A stretch of DNA of 64,000 nt from Morella rubra (taxonomy: Eukaryota > Streptophyta > Magnoliopsida > Fagales > Myricaceae): the NCBI GenBank assembly GCA_003952965.2, contig CM025849.1, forward strand, positions 1 to 64,000. The letters are read 5' to 3'. Of the stretch, positions 47,729 to 59,016 are shown piece after piece. The stretch's first letter is position 1. Every line of letters starts with the position of its first letter. Both the position numbers and the translations under genes were made by a program. The notes under the pieces were generated by a model. It saw only the letters and a program-made list of their open reading frames with translations, ran no database searches and was not told the origin of the DNA.

Positions 47729-47906
47729 CGAGCCCAACAACTCCGGTTTCAATTCCCCCTCTCGCCTTCTCTCTGCGGGACTGTACATTCAAGCACCGCT
47801 GTACACTAAGATCACTCTGTCCACAGAATACAGAGTACAGAGTACAGACATTATCAACTTCCTCTCACATTCTCAAAGCAAAAGCTCTCACTTTGTAAAC
47901 GGAGAG

Positions 47907-49001
47907 ATGGGGTCGTTGTTTGTGCCACTTGCCATAATGCTTGCCGTTGTCTCTGGGGTCCATTCCTGCCCGCCTTCCGACCGGACAGCGCTGTTGGCCT
48001 TCAAGGCCGCGCTTGCCGAACCATACTTGGGCATTTTTAACACCTGGACGGGCACCGACTGCTGCTCCGGATGGTATGGAGTGAGCTGCGACCCCACATC
48101 TCGGCGAGTCGCTGACGTTAACCTCCGGGGCGAATCCGAGGACCCCATCTTCGAGAAAGCAGGCCGGGCTGGGTACATGACGGGCTCCATAGCTCCGGAG
48201 ATCTGCAAGCTCGACCGCCTCACCAACCTCGTTGTCGCTGACTGGAAGGGAATCACTGGGGAGCTTCCCAAGTGCCTGTCATCGCTCTCCTCGCTCCGAA
48301 TCCTCGACTTGATCGGAAACAGGATATCTGGCCAGATACCTGCCGACATAGGAAAACTCCAGCGACTCACGGTACTCAACCTCGCCGATAATGCACTCTC
48401 CGGCGAGATACCATCGTCGACCGTGGAACTCTCCAGCTTGATGCACCTCGACCTCAGCAACAACCGGCTCTCCGGGAAGATCCCGGCAGATTTCGGAAAA
48501 CTCAGCATGCTGAGTCGGGCACTACTGAGTCGAAACCAACTTTCAGGCCCAATTCCCATGTCCATTTCCAAATTGTACCGGCTCGCGGACTTAGATTTGT
48601 CCAGGAACCAGATTTCGGGTTCGATACCGGAGCAGCTTGGGAAAATGCCGGTTCTTTCGACCATCAATTTGGACTGCAACTCGCTCTCTGGTCAAATACC
48701 AGCCAGCCTATTAAGTTGCTCAGGTGTCGGCATACTAAACCTGAGCCGAAACGGCATCAAGGGTAACATACCGGACGTTTTCGGTACGAACACGTACTTC
48801 ATGGCTCTGGACTTATCGTACAACAATCTGAAGGGTTCGATACCCGGTTCATTGTCGTCGGCAAAGTACATCGGCCACTTGGACCTGAGTCACAACCACC
48901 TCTGCGGAGCCATTCCTATTGGGTCGCCGTTTGATCACCTTGAAGCCTCGTCGTTCAGCAACAACGATTGCTTATGCGGGAACCCATTAAGGACTTGTTA
49001 A
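47907..49001 (+). CDS. DRT100: DRT100-like secreted leucine-rich repeat protein
   Basis: A single uninterrupted frame of 364 residues starts at the first ATG after the leader. A signal peptide (about 1-20, MGSLFVPLAIMLAVVSGVHS) is followed by an LRRNT_2 cap: CPPSDRTALLAFKAAL, then TDCCSGWYGVSCD. Next come about ten plant-type LRRs with the LxxLxLxxNxLSGxIP pattern, for example LRILDLIGNRISGQIPADIG, LMHLDLSNNRLSGKIPADFG and LADLDLSRNQISGSIPEQLG. The C-terminal cap holds two paired cysteines (NNDCLCGNPLRTC). There is no membrane segment or kinase. The family includes Arabidopsis DRT100, named for partial complementation of bacterial recombination mutants, and is close to polygalacturonase-inhibitor-type LRRs. 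An apoplastic role is more likely than DNA repair given the signal peptide. The coding DNA is visibly GC-richer than its flanks. Confidence 0.93.
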   Translation: MGSLFVPLAIMLAVVSGVHSCPPSDRTALLAFKAALAEPYLGIFNTWTGTDCCSGWYGVSCDPTSRRVADVNLRGESEDPIFEKAGRAGYMTGSIAPEICKLDRLTNLVVADWKGITGELPKCLSSLSSLRILDLIGNRISGQIPADIGKLQRLTVLNLADNALSGEIPSSTVELSSLMHLDLSNNRLSGKIPADFGKLSMLSRALLSRNQLSGPIPMSISKLYRLADLDLSRNQISGSIPEQLGKMPVLSTINLDCNSLSGQIPASLLSCSGVGILNLSRNGIKGNIPDVFGTNTYFMALDLSYNNLKGSIPGSLSSAKYIGHLDLSHNHLCGAIPIGSPFDHLEASSFSNNDCLCGNPLRTC

Positions 49002-51044
49002 ATGTTTCCGCCGATAGGGAACCTACGTATCGGTCTCGTCACTGCATAAAATCGTTGGCTTATCGTTCATGTGATTTTGTTAATGTGGTAAGTGCTGTTT
49101 CCCGGTATCCAATATAATGTTTATCTGTTAATCTGTACTAAGATCTATGATCATGAGCATTCTCTCTGCTTTTCTAGGCAAACTTTCTTACATTTTCAAG
49201 GCAACCTATAAGATTAAAAGCCCTACTTAAATATAATGATATGTGCCTTTAAGGAGAAGATCTGATCCTCGTAAATTATTATGTTTAATTAGCTGCTAAG
49301 AAAAAAAAAATATTATGTTTAATTAGCTGGAGGAAGGGCCAAAGATAAGTCACTTGCATGCACGTGAAGAACCGCGTGAACTCGACAGAAAGATTCGAAG
49401 TTAAGCTTCTTGTTCTTAACTTTTTTCGATCTTAAGATCATTTGTCACCAGATTGAATGCTTTTAAGTTATTTCAGAATGCACGACATGCCTAACTCCAA
49501 GGCATTTGGTCTAATGATTAATGCTTCGACCTCTTGATATGTTTAAAATTTTTTAAATGCAATCGATTTTTAAGGATTATTTTTAATTTTTTTAGCCAGG
49601 TAATTATTTGATTTGTACGAGACGAGAGAACTACATAGATCTCGAAATTAGTTGAACTGCATATTATTCTTTGAGATCATCTTTAAAACTTTTAGTATGA
49701 TAATTATTCAATTTGTGTGAGACGAGAAGACTTCATAAATCTCAAAACTAGTCCAACTGCATATAAATTAACTCTAACACTTGATTAAAAAAAAAAATTT
49801 AGGACACGCCTTTTACTTTTAGGTGGGATTAAAGACATGTTTAATGTTTAATGTTTAAAGAAACTTTTAAATATGCCAATGTTAACCCACATGACATTAG
49901 TCATATGAATTTAGACAACCAATTCCAAACCGCGTGCATTTATGGTTTCTACTCGTAATAAGAACACAGCATAGGTCAAAGTCTGATACAGCAATGCATG
50001 TTCTCGACTCCTGACGACATTATCTTTACAGAAATAAATGTCCGCACATGGTTCCACTTTCCAATGAAAAGATTAAAAAGAAAAGGTTACCCCACTTCAC
50101 TGACATCCATGTTTAACTCTAAAAGTTGCAAAATTTGATGCAAATGTACATCCAGCCATCTTTAAAGCCCAAGACTAGTCTGGATGAACTCAATGGCAGA
50201 ACCCAACATAGAATGTAAACGACGGATATATAAATCCAACAGTATCACATGATCTCTTCTCACTGCACTGCTATATGTCGCTTCGTTTTAGGTATATTGC
50301 TTGCATTCAATTTAAAGAAAACTTTTTTATTTTTATTTTTATTTTAGACAATTATAATAAATCTCTCATAGAGGCTAAGATATGTTTGCAAGCCAAAATT
50401 TTACACTTCTTAAAATTTTAACACAATAAAAAATTACAATATAATATCTCTTCCCATCAAATCATTACTTTACACTATAATAAATATTAAAAATCATCTT
50501 TCTCTTCACTTTTTTAACAAATCCAATACCCTAAAATTTTACCAACAAACAGAGCATAAGGCAGGCCCCTATTTCAAATTTTATCTTCACGAAGAATTGA
50601 GCCTGAAATATGTGCTTAACCACACAGTCTTAAGTATACCCTAACCACGGAGATCAGCAAGGTGGGCTATTCGACAGTAAACTTTACTGAGTAAAATATT
50701 GAACATCCAATTGACAAGGACAATCCATGTACAAAAGAAAAGAAAAAGAGAAGTAAGGCACAGAGTGATGAGGGAAATGGAATTAGGATAACTCATATCG
50801 CTCAGGGAACTCGAGCAATAGTTTGAGCAATGAATATTTGGTGTCCACTAAAATCGAGTACACTATAAAAATCTGAAGACTGTACAACACTTCCAAATTT
50901 ACAACTCAAAATATTGTATGGTCCACCTTTCAGGTAGTGATCCCTCTTTGCGTTCGCTTAAGACCACAAAGTTGCAGGAATGGAAGTAAGATATCTAAGT
51001 GAACTGTCAAGTCAAAACAATTTACAAATGTCGAGCTCAACATA
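49002..51044. other. Spacer between DRT100-like and GR1/COM1
   Basis: The two genes converge. Apart from the possible SINE at 49493-49802 and their 3' UTRs, I see no gene. An AT-rich stretch lies at 50.3-50.55 kb. Confidence 0.5.
49493..49802 (+). mobile_element. Possible SINE with internal duplication
   Basis: The head ttggtctaatgattaatgct plus tcgacctc is tRNA-like. The segment ends in a run of 11 As (49787-49797). The flanks gacatgcct (49484-49492) and gacacgcct (49803-49811) form an 8-of-9 target duplication. Inside, two units of about 72 bases at 49593-49665 and 49695-49765 repeat taattatt, gtgagacgag and aactgcatat-type motifs. The family is not identified. Confidence 0.4.
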
Positions 51045-53271
51045 CTAAGACATTTCAGATTCAAATCCAATATTCCAAAATCCTTCAGGAGTCAAAGGAG
51101 GAACATATTTGTACCGATGCCTAGAAACACCTTCCTGATGTTCGCAACGCAAATTCTGCTGATTACCTTTGGTGTCCGAGCCCCCTCCATTAGGCAGTAC
51201 AGCATCATAGAACTTCTTGCACTGCTTGCACTCTATCCCCTTCAGGTTCTCGCGATCAGCTTTCTTTCTTACTGGCTCAACATACTTGAAACCTGATCTG
51301 CTAGCCTTTGGAACTGGCATCTGCTGCTTTTGTGGGCTTCGATCAGCGTTCATATCCTGCGTTTCATCATCTGAACTGTCCAACTTCAAGTCCTTCTGAA
51401 CCTCTATTGGGTCACGGACTTCTTCTGTCAAGGCTTTGTTCATGTTTTCTCTGATGTTCTCAAGGGGAGTGTCAAGGAAATCGTCATGAGGGTCAGCCCC
51501 ACCTAGGCATTGACGGGACCTTGTATCTCTCCAACAAGATGCAGGCCTCTTTGAGCCAACAACTGGGGCAGATTTTGCATTTGGGGGACATTTTGGTGCA
51601 ATGGGGAAACTGGAAGTAGGAGAGTCAGAGCTCGAGGTTTTAATCAATTTGGCTCCTTTCTCATCCTCTGACCTTCCATTTAACCCGATATGCTGCTTCT
51701 CTTTATCTGTGTCAGGAGGAACTGCAGAAGTGTCTGAAATGTAGTTTAGAACATCTACCGTACCAGGCAATACACTTGTTTAGCAAGATTTATAACAGCC
51801 AATATACTATCCACGAAGTGCTAACACCATTTTGAGTCTAATTTAAACCGACCACAGTCACCAAGTAACAAAACTAGAACATTTAGATGAAACTGGGGAT
51901 CTCATGCGAAGTGACTGCCAGTAGACAACCCAATTTTGCATAAGACTAAGGACGAATAGACCAGCATGAAATTCAGTACACATATTCCCGCAGCCATTTA
52001 CACTGGATAATAGTGCAAACAAAAGATAAAACTGAAAAGAGGAGAAGAGCATTAAAGAACAGAAGGAACATAATATCACCTGGCAATGAAGCGATTGAAT
52101 TTTGTTGCTGCAACTTCGACCAGAGGTAGTTGTATTGAGATTTCAGCTTTTTGTAAGCATCAATAGTATCCAGTCTTTTCTTCTTCTCAGCCAGTAACTC
52201 GGAGGTTTTGTCGTCAATCTGTTGTAGCAACTTCTTATATGAATCACTTTCTTCTGCCACCTTGCTGTTCCTTCCTCCAAGATTCACCTCTATCTTGTTA
52301 ATTTTCCCTTCTAAAGCAGTTACTTTGGCCAGAAGCAACTTCTTCTCTTTCTCGCACTCCTCCAACTGCTGTCTGTTCCTTACCATTTCAGTGTTATTCA
52401 AATCAATCCGTTGAAGCAATTGGCTTTGTAATTTTCTTCCGTCCTCAACTTCACGAATCTTTTTTTCAAGCTCCTCTTGAAGCCTTCTGGCATTATCTTC
52501 CAAACATTTCAATTTGGTTATAAGTGATGCCTTCTTTTTTTCCTTCTCATCCAATTGCCGCTTATTAGCCACAATTTCTGAGCCAAGCGATTCAATCTTT
52601 TTGAATAGATTTTCTGGCAACTCCTTTCCCTCTGCCACTTCTTCAGCCTTTCTTCTAAGCTCATCTTGGAGGTCATCAACTTTTTTGTGAAGGCTATTCA
52701 CTTCGGCAAGAAGCTCATTTCTCTTTTCTTCATTCTCTTTCAGTTGTTTCCTTGTATTTACAATCGCAGATGCCTTTGATTGAACCACTTGGAGTAATCT
52801 ACTCTGCAATTCCATGCCCTCATCAACTTCCTCGGACTTCTTCCTAATTTTCCGCTCTAGCTCATCAATCTCAAGCTGTTGACTTCTAACTTTGGCAAGT
52901 AACTGGTTTGTCTTCTCTACGTGCTCCTTTGATGGAGTTTCCAGCTCAAGCTTTAGAGACAGGTTCTCTTCAAGGGCTTGTTTCTTTTCAAGTTCAAGTC
53001 TTTCTACTTGGAGGATGAGATCATTTTCCTTCTCTTTGCATGCGTCTTCTGCAGCTTTTCTGGCCTCAGAATAAATTTTCTGCAGGCTTTTAGATTTTGA
53101 TTGGAAGTTAGGGAAGAGCTGGCTGCAGAAAATATATTCTATCTGAGAAATCCTGTCTTTCGCTTCCTGAATTGTGGCAACCAGAATAGTACTGAGGCCA
53201 GAGACGTACTTGGTGTCATCACTGTCAATAGGTTTCCCCAGATTGGGAGACCTTTGAAGGTGCCCTTCCAT
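51045..53271 (-). CDS. GR1: GR1/COM1, CtIP/Sae2 homologue in DNA end resection
   Basis: Minus-strand exons 53271-52080 and 51733-51045 join in phase (GTGATA...CAG) and give 626 residues. The N-terminal half is a long coiled coil (about residues 75-395) rich in E/K heptads. The C-terminal domain has the Sae2/CtIP signature: SRSGFKYVEPVRKKADRENL, GIECKQCKKFYDAV (CxxC at about 566-569), RCEHQEGVSRHRYKYVPP (RHR at about 602-604) and the end TPEGFWNIGFESEMS. By family it works with the MRE11-RAD50-NBS1 nuclease to start resection of double-strand breaks and remove SPO11 in meiosis. In Arabidopsis it is radiation-induced (gamma response 1). The ATG at 53271 directly follows a splice acceptor (ttttccgtag), so the leader intron (53272-54205) ends right at the start codon. 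The leader exon ends at 54206 with donor GTATTC. Confidence 0.94.
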
Positions 53272-54290
53272 CTACGGAAAAAAAAAAAAAAACGAGAGCG
53301 CAGCGGCAAGGTAAGATCTACTACGATCTTATCAGCATCCGACTAAAATAAACAATGAGCAACTAATTGTCTTTATATCAACGTATCATTGCTTTACAGG
53401 AACTGCAACCAAAAGAAACAAAAAAAGATCTCTAGTAGGAAGTGTCAATGTGAGGTTATTGGGTTTCCAATATAATCCACCATTTTCGATCCTTGAAAAG
53501 CTAAAATTTTTATGGACTTGGAGCTCTTCAAAAGCCAGAAAAGCCATCGAATGCTGTTAACATAATCTAAAGCCTGACCTGGACGGCTGGACTTCCGAAC
53601 CAATCTAATTAGCTCAAATATCGTCCTTGTGTAGGCCAATCCTGTTGGGCAAATTAATACTAAAACAACCATAATGCACCATCTACTGTGCCGGCAAAGC
53701 TAAATTCCGAATGGATTACTAGCTGTACAAAACATTGTCATTGCACTTGAACTCTAAAACAGGCTACAAAGAACCGCATTCCGCCAAGCAAACTAGATGA
53801 GCTTAAGTAGGTAAAATATCCCCAGAAATTTCGGCAAAGCAACCACAAAATCCGATGAAATAGTTAAAACCCTTCAATACCTCCTATAAATACCTCATTT
53901 TTTAGTCTCGTTCAATGCAGTGCTTGAGCAGAAAGTCAATTCTAAGCTCAAATCTGTGAAACTGAATACCAAATAATGACAAAAAAAAAAAAAAAGATCT
54001 CTACTATTGGTTTGAGCAATCAAGATCAGACAGATTGAGATCAATACGCATCCTAATTTCTTTAAAGTTAACCAAGAAATCACCTCTGAGTGCCATGGTT
54101 TAACCGCTATTTGTTTTTTCGGCTCGCTGGGTTTACCGAGAACAAACAATCCTAAGGAAATGCTGAAGAATACAGAAAAGAAAGGAAAATGAGGCAGATG
54201 AATACCTTATTGGAACCAAAGCTTCGGATTTCCCCTTGAAAATTTTGTTGGGACGGGAATGCAGGACCTAGGGGTGTGTTTCAGAGTAAT
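53272..54290 (-). other. GR1 leader intron and 5' UTR exon
   Basis: The 934-base 5' UTR intron is inferred from CCAATAAG|GTATTC (54206/54205) and tttttccgtag|ATGG (53272/53271). The leader exon lies just upstream, ending around 54290. No independent gene is seen within it; open frames here are short and unrecognised. Confidence 0.65.
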
Positions 54291-55193
54291 TTAGGACCGA
54301 AGCGGGATACTGGTACTCCTTTCAAAAGAGCTTGGCGGGGAAGATTTATAGCTTTTAAGGAGTTTATTCACTGCAGTAGAGTGCAGTGAACTATTGTGAA
54401 CCCCAGCCAATTCCTTTCGTATTGGATGAGTACGGTCCAAAACAACTGCATTTGGTCGTTACACATTAATAGCAAGCAAATATTTGAAGATTTTGAGTTT
54501 TTAATTAGAATTGTGTAAAAATTTTGGAAGTTTTATTGTTATAATTTTTTTTAGCTTTTAAATGATGTTAATTTTAAGAAACATCATAGTTCCGCTCAAT
54601 TAAGAACAAGCTTAATCATTTCACTTCTCAGTAAAGAAGAACACCTATTTGGACTGAAATTTTTAAGAGAAGAGAACTGAAATTTTAGAACCGAAATTTT
54701 TCTTAAATGACTGAGTTTGCTTGTTTTCAATTGATTCTCAGAGATCACCGGAACAAGCCGGCGCCCAAACCTTCTACGCCCTCACACAATTCCCCCGGCA
54801 GCACCCTGTTTCCACAAAATCTGTAGTAGACTTCAGGCTGCATGCGGGAGACTTGTGCAAGCTGCCAATCTGCGGGGTTAAGCAACACCACGCTTGCCCT
54901 TAAGTCTATATATCTTTGGCATGTCATATTTGAACAATATGCGTTTAGATGCAAACGCAGAGGTCAGAGAAATACAACATAACTATGATTGATATCAAAA
55001 CACTTTCTTTTAAGGTCTAAATGAAAGATAACCTCTTGAGGCTGCATAAATAGAGCACAAAAGTTCATAATGCATTCTCTCCCAATGAAAAATTCCCTGG
55101 AAAGTCCCAAGGAAAACAAAAATATCTCTGAAACAAGAAACATTTGGGCCAAAATTGGAGCAACCTAACTACAATCTGAGGAAGTAGGCTACT
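54291..55193. other. Spacer between GR1 and RPL31
   Basis: The left part is the presumed GR1 promoter and the right part the RPL31 3' UTR. A GC-richer island at 54740-54900 is open on both strands, but no domain was recognised; it may be a degraded repeat. No gene is called. Confidence 0.45.
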
Positions 55194-56346
<1,153 letters not shown>

Positions 56347-56507
56347 TTAGGGCGTCGCAGAGGACAATGTATATATAGTGGTGGCCTCCCCTTTACGAAA
56401 ATGCCCTCGAATGTGAACTCGAACTGAAAGCAGAAAAAAAAAAAAATCGTAGGGCCGAAACAACGGAATTATGGTTGGTGTTTCGGAAAAACTAGAGGCC
56501 TCAGTCT

Positions 56508-56558
56508 TGGGCCGAGAAAGAGATGGGCTTTTCCTTTTTAAGCGAGCCGATATGGGCT
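56508..56558. promoter_or_regulatory. Cluster of three site II (TGGGCY) elements
   Basis: TGGGCC at 56508-56513, TGGGCT at 56524-56529 and TGGGCT at 56553-56558 lie in the divergent spacer between RPL31 and LSM7. Such elements bind TCP factors and are typical of plant ribosomal-protein and other growth-linked promoters (established knowledge). Shared control of the two genes is inference. Confidence 0.65.
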
Positions 56559-56886
56559 TGAGTCCGTACTTTATACACAGGCGTGCAGTGTTTCAACTTT
56601 GCGTCTCCCTCCTCCTGCCTCCACTTCCTTCGTTTCCAGGACCCGAGTAAGGTACTTTCAGAAACCTGCGCTGTAGTTTCTTCGTTTGCACTATCAGTCA
56701 CGCACAAAACACGCACCCCTTTCCATTTTCTCTTTTCTAAAAATGTCAAATTTCTGATACCGTCTTCGTACCTCACACGTGTAAACTTGATTCACTTGGG
56801 CTCTTCAGGGTTCGTCGAAAAATTTCTTGCTGTTTTAAGCTTCTGCACAATCTGAAATAGGAGCTGATCAAAAACCAAATCGAGAT

Positions 56887-59016
56887 ATGGTAAGTCTCTC
56901 TATTTCCGGGAATTTTGGATTTCAGCAATCAAAGGGTTTAAGCTTTTGTTTTAGATTTTTGTTGGAATTTATGTTGGGTCTTATTTTGGGGATTATGCGT
57001 AATTTGTTTCAGTCAGGAAGTAGGAAAGAAACGGTTTTGGACTTGGCCAAGTTTGTGGACAAAGGTGTCCAAGTCAAGCTCACTGGTGGTAGACAAGGTC
57101 GCTACTTTCAACTAAACTTTCCGTTTTCTAAAAAGTAGTAAATATCATTGCGTTGAATCTTGAGTTAAGTTTAATCTTTTCGTTCCTGATCCAGTACGTG
57201 TATGTAACACTTTTTTACTCTGGGTTACAGTCACAGGGACTCTGAAAGGATATGATCAGCTACTGAACCTTGTTCTGGATGAAGCCATAGAGTTTATAAG
57301 AGGTAGTAACTTCATTGCTTACTGGAAATTGTTATGATCTGTGTGTGTTTGTTTGTGCAGACTAATAATCTGTGTGTGTTTAATGCATCTGTTCAAATTT
57401 TAACTGATACTAACTACCCGACTTAAAATTGTTCATGTGGAAGACCTTGAAGTTTTTGCACTTCAGTCTCAATGCAGAATCTTAAAAATGATATCTCCAG
57501 ATGGTCTCTCTTCAAGATTTGACATAATTAATTATCCTGTTCTCTTTCGTTTTACTAATAAAAAAGAAAGAAAGAGAGATACTTTTATATGGCCAAAAGG
57601 TAGAAGTAGTTGTGTAGTTACTTAGTTCCTGTGAATATGTGCAGCCTTTAGCATTGTACTTGTGTGTAGGTTTGTGATGGTAATGATGTAAAGAGCCATT
57701 GAGAGGCTAAAAAGCCTGAAAATGCACCCAACCTTGGACATGTACCATGTTTGTTTAAGTACTATTATGTTTTTGCCTTCTTTTTGCAACCGAGCTTAGT
57801 CCAATACTATAATGTGCACAACTTTCTATAGAGAGTACAACACAAATTGGCTCAGAATATTTGCCATTATAATGCAGATCCCGATGATCCACTGAAGACT
57901 ACCGATCAGACCAGGAGTCTAGGCCTTATTGTATGTATTCTTTCTGCAATATGCATATTGTTTAATGTTTCATGATAAGACTATGTAGCAACCTGTAACT
58001 CAAAGCATGAATTTTCAAAATTAGTATCACATTGGCACACTTTGCAAGTCATTTGTGCCGAACATATCATCTTTGAAGTTTTTAGACTGTTTAATCTCAA
58101 AAGTGCATGCCCATTTCCGGATTATAATTTTTAAATGGGTAAATGATACTCAGATTTCTTAAAATGGTTCAATGATTGTGGGGTTTCTTAAAAATGTCCA
58201 AAATCATGAGATCAACTCAGTCGCGGTTATGTCAATCTTCCTACGGCTAACCTTGTTGCTTAGAAGAATATTGTTTTCATTGAGGCTCGTAGTGTGGATC
58301 CAGACATGATGCTCATTACATTTGTTCTGAATCTTTCCCAAGCCACCCTTCTTGTGAAATCCTGTTAACTACTTGCTACTTACACTTTTCTCTCAATGAG
58401 GATAGTGTAATAATATACTGCCAGTACAGGACGTCTTTAAGTTTCTGATAACCTCTTATGCCTTCCTGTTCATTCATTTTGACCTGAAATTCTAATATAC
58501 TTGTGTACAAGCTTGCTCGGTAAGCTTGCATTTTATTACGTTTACTCTGAAAAAATTGCAATCATCGAAAAGATCTTATTAAGATTTAGATTTTGAATGA
58601 TCGAGAAAGAGTGAAGCTTAATCCAGAAGCTTTTTTTTTATTGAATGTTATTATGTGAGGAAATGCAAAAGGCTGGATTCAATGGCCAATTAGTCAAGAA
58701 AGCGGCAATCTATTTGAATGCCAGAGTGTTGAAATTGAATATATCAAAGTTGGAGAAGGAAGTTAAATATATTGGAGCGTTGGAATTAGATATCTGTATA
58801 TCAGAGTTGAAATTGAAATAAAATTGAACAGCTTTTTTTTTCTTTTGCCTACTTTCTACTTGTATTCACATCTACATCGTTTTACGTTTCGGAGGTAAAA
58901 AGTCTGATGTTACTACCGTATTGCAGGTTTGCAGGGGAACTGCTGTAATGCTCGTGTCCCCAACAGATGGCACAGATGAGATTGCCAACCCTTTCATGCA
59001 GCCAGATGGAGCCTAG
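56887..59016 (+). CDS. LSM7: LSM7, U6 snRNA-associated Sm-like protein
   Basis: Five coding exons: 56887-56889 (only the ATG, before GTAAGT), 57013-57097, 57231-57302, 57878-57930 and 58927-59016, giving 100 residues. The Sm1 motif is FVDKGVQVKLTGGRQVTGTL, then KGYDQLLNLVLDEAIEF. The Sm2 motif is LGLIVCRGTAVMLVSP. The C-terminus TDGTDEIANPFMQPDGA is that of LSm7. It is a subunit of the nuclear LSM2-8 ring, which binds the U6 snRNA 3' end for splicing, and of the cytoplasmic LSM1-7 ring, which promotes decapping. The start is supported because the exon 2 frame has no other ATG and splicing yields the family N-terminus MSGSRKETVLDLAKF. It is divergent from RPL31. Confidence 0.96.

Noticed and set aside
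47888-48679. 263-codon minus-strand frame
   Set aside because: It is a shadow of the GC-rich DRT100-like gene on the plus strand; its Ser/Arg-rich product is an antisense artefact.
54721-54954. Overlapping open frames on both strands at the GC-rich island near 54.8 kb
   Set aside because: No recognisable family on either strand; open frames are expected from composition. It may be a degraded repeat.
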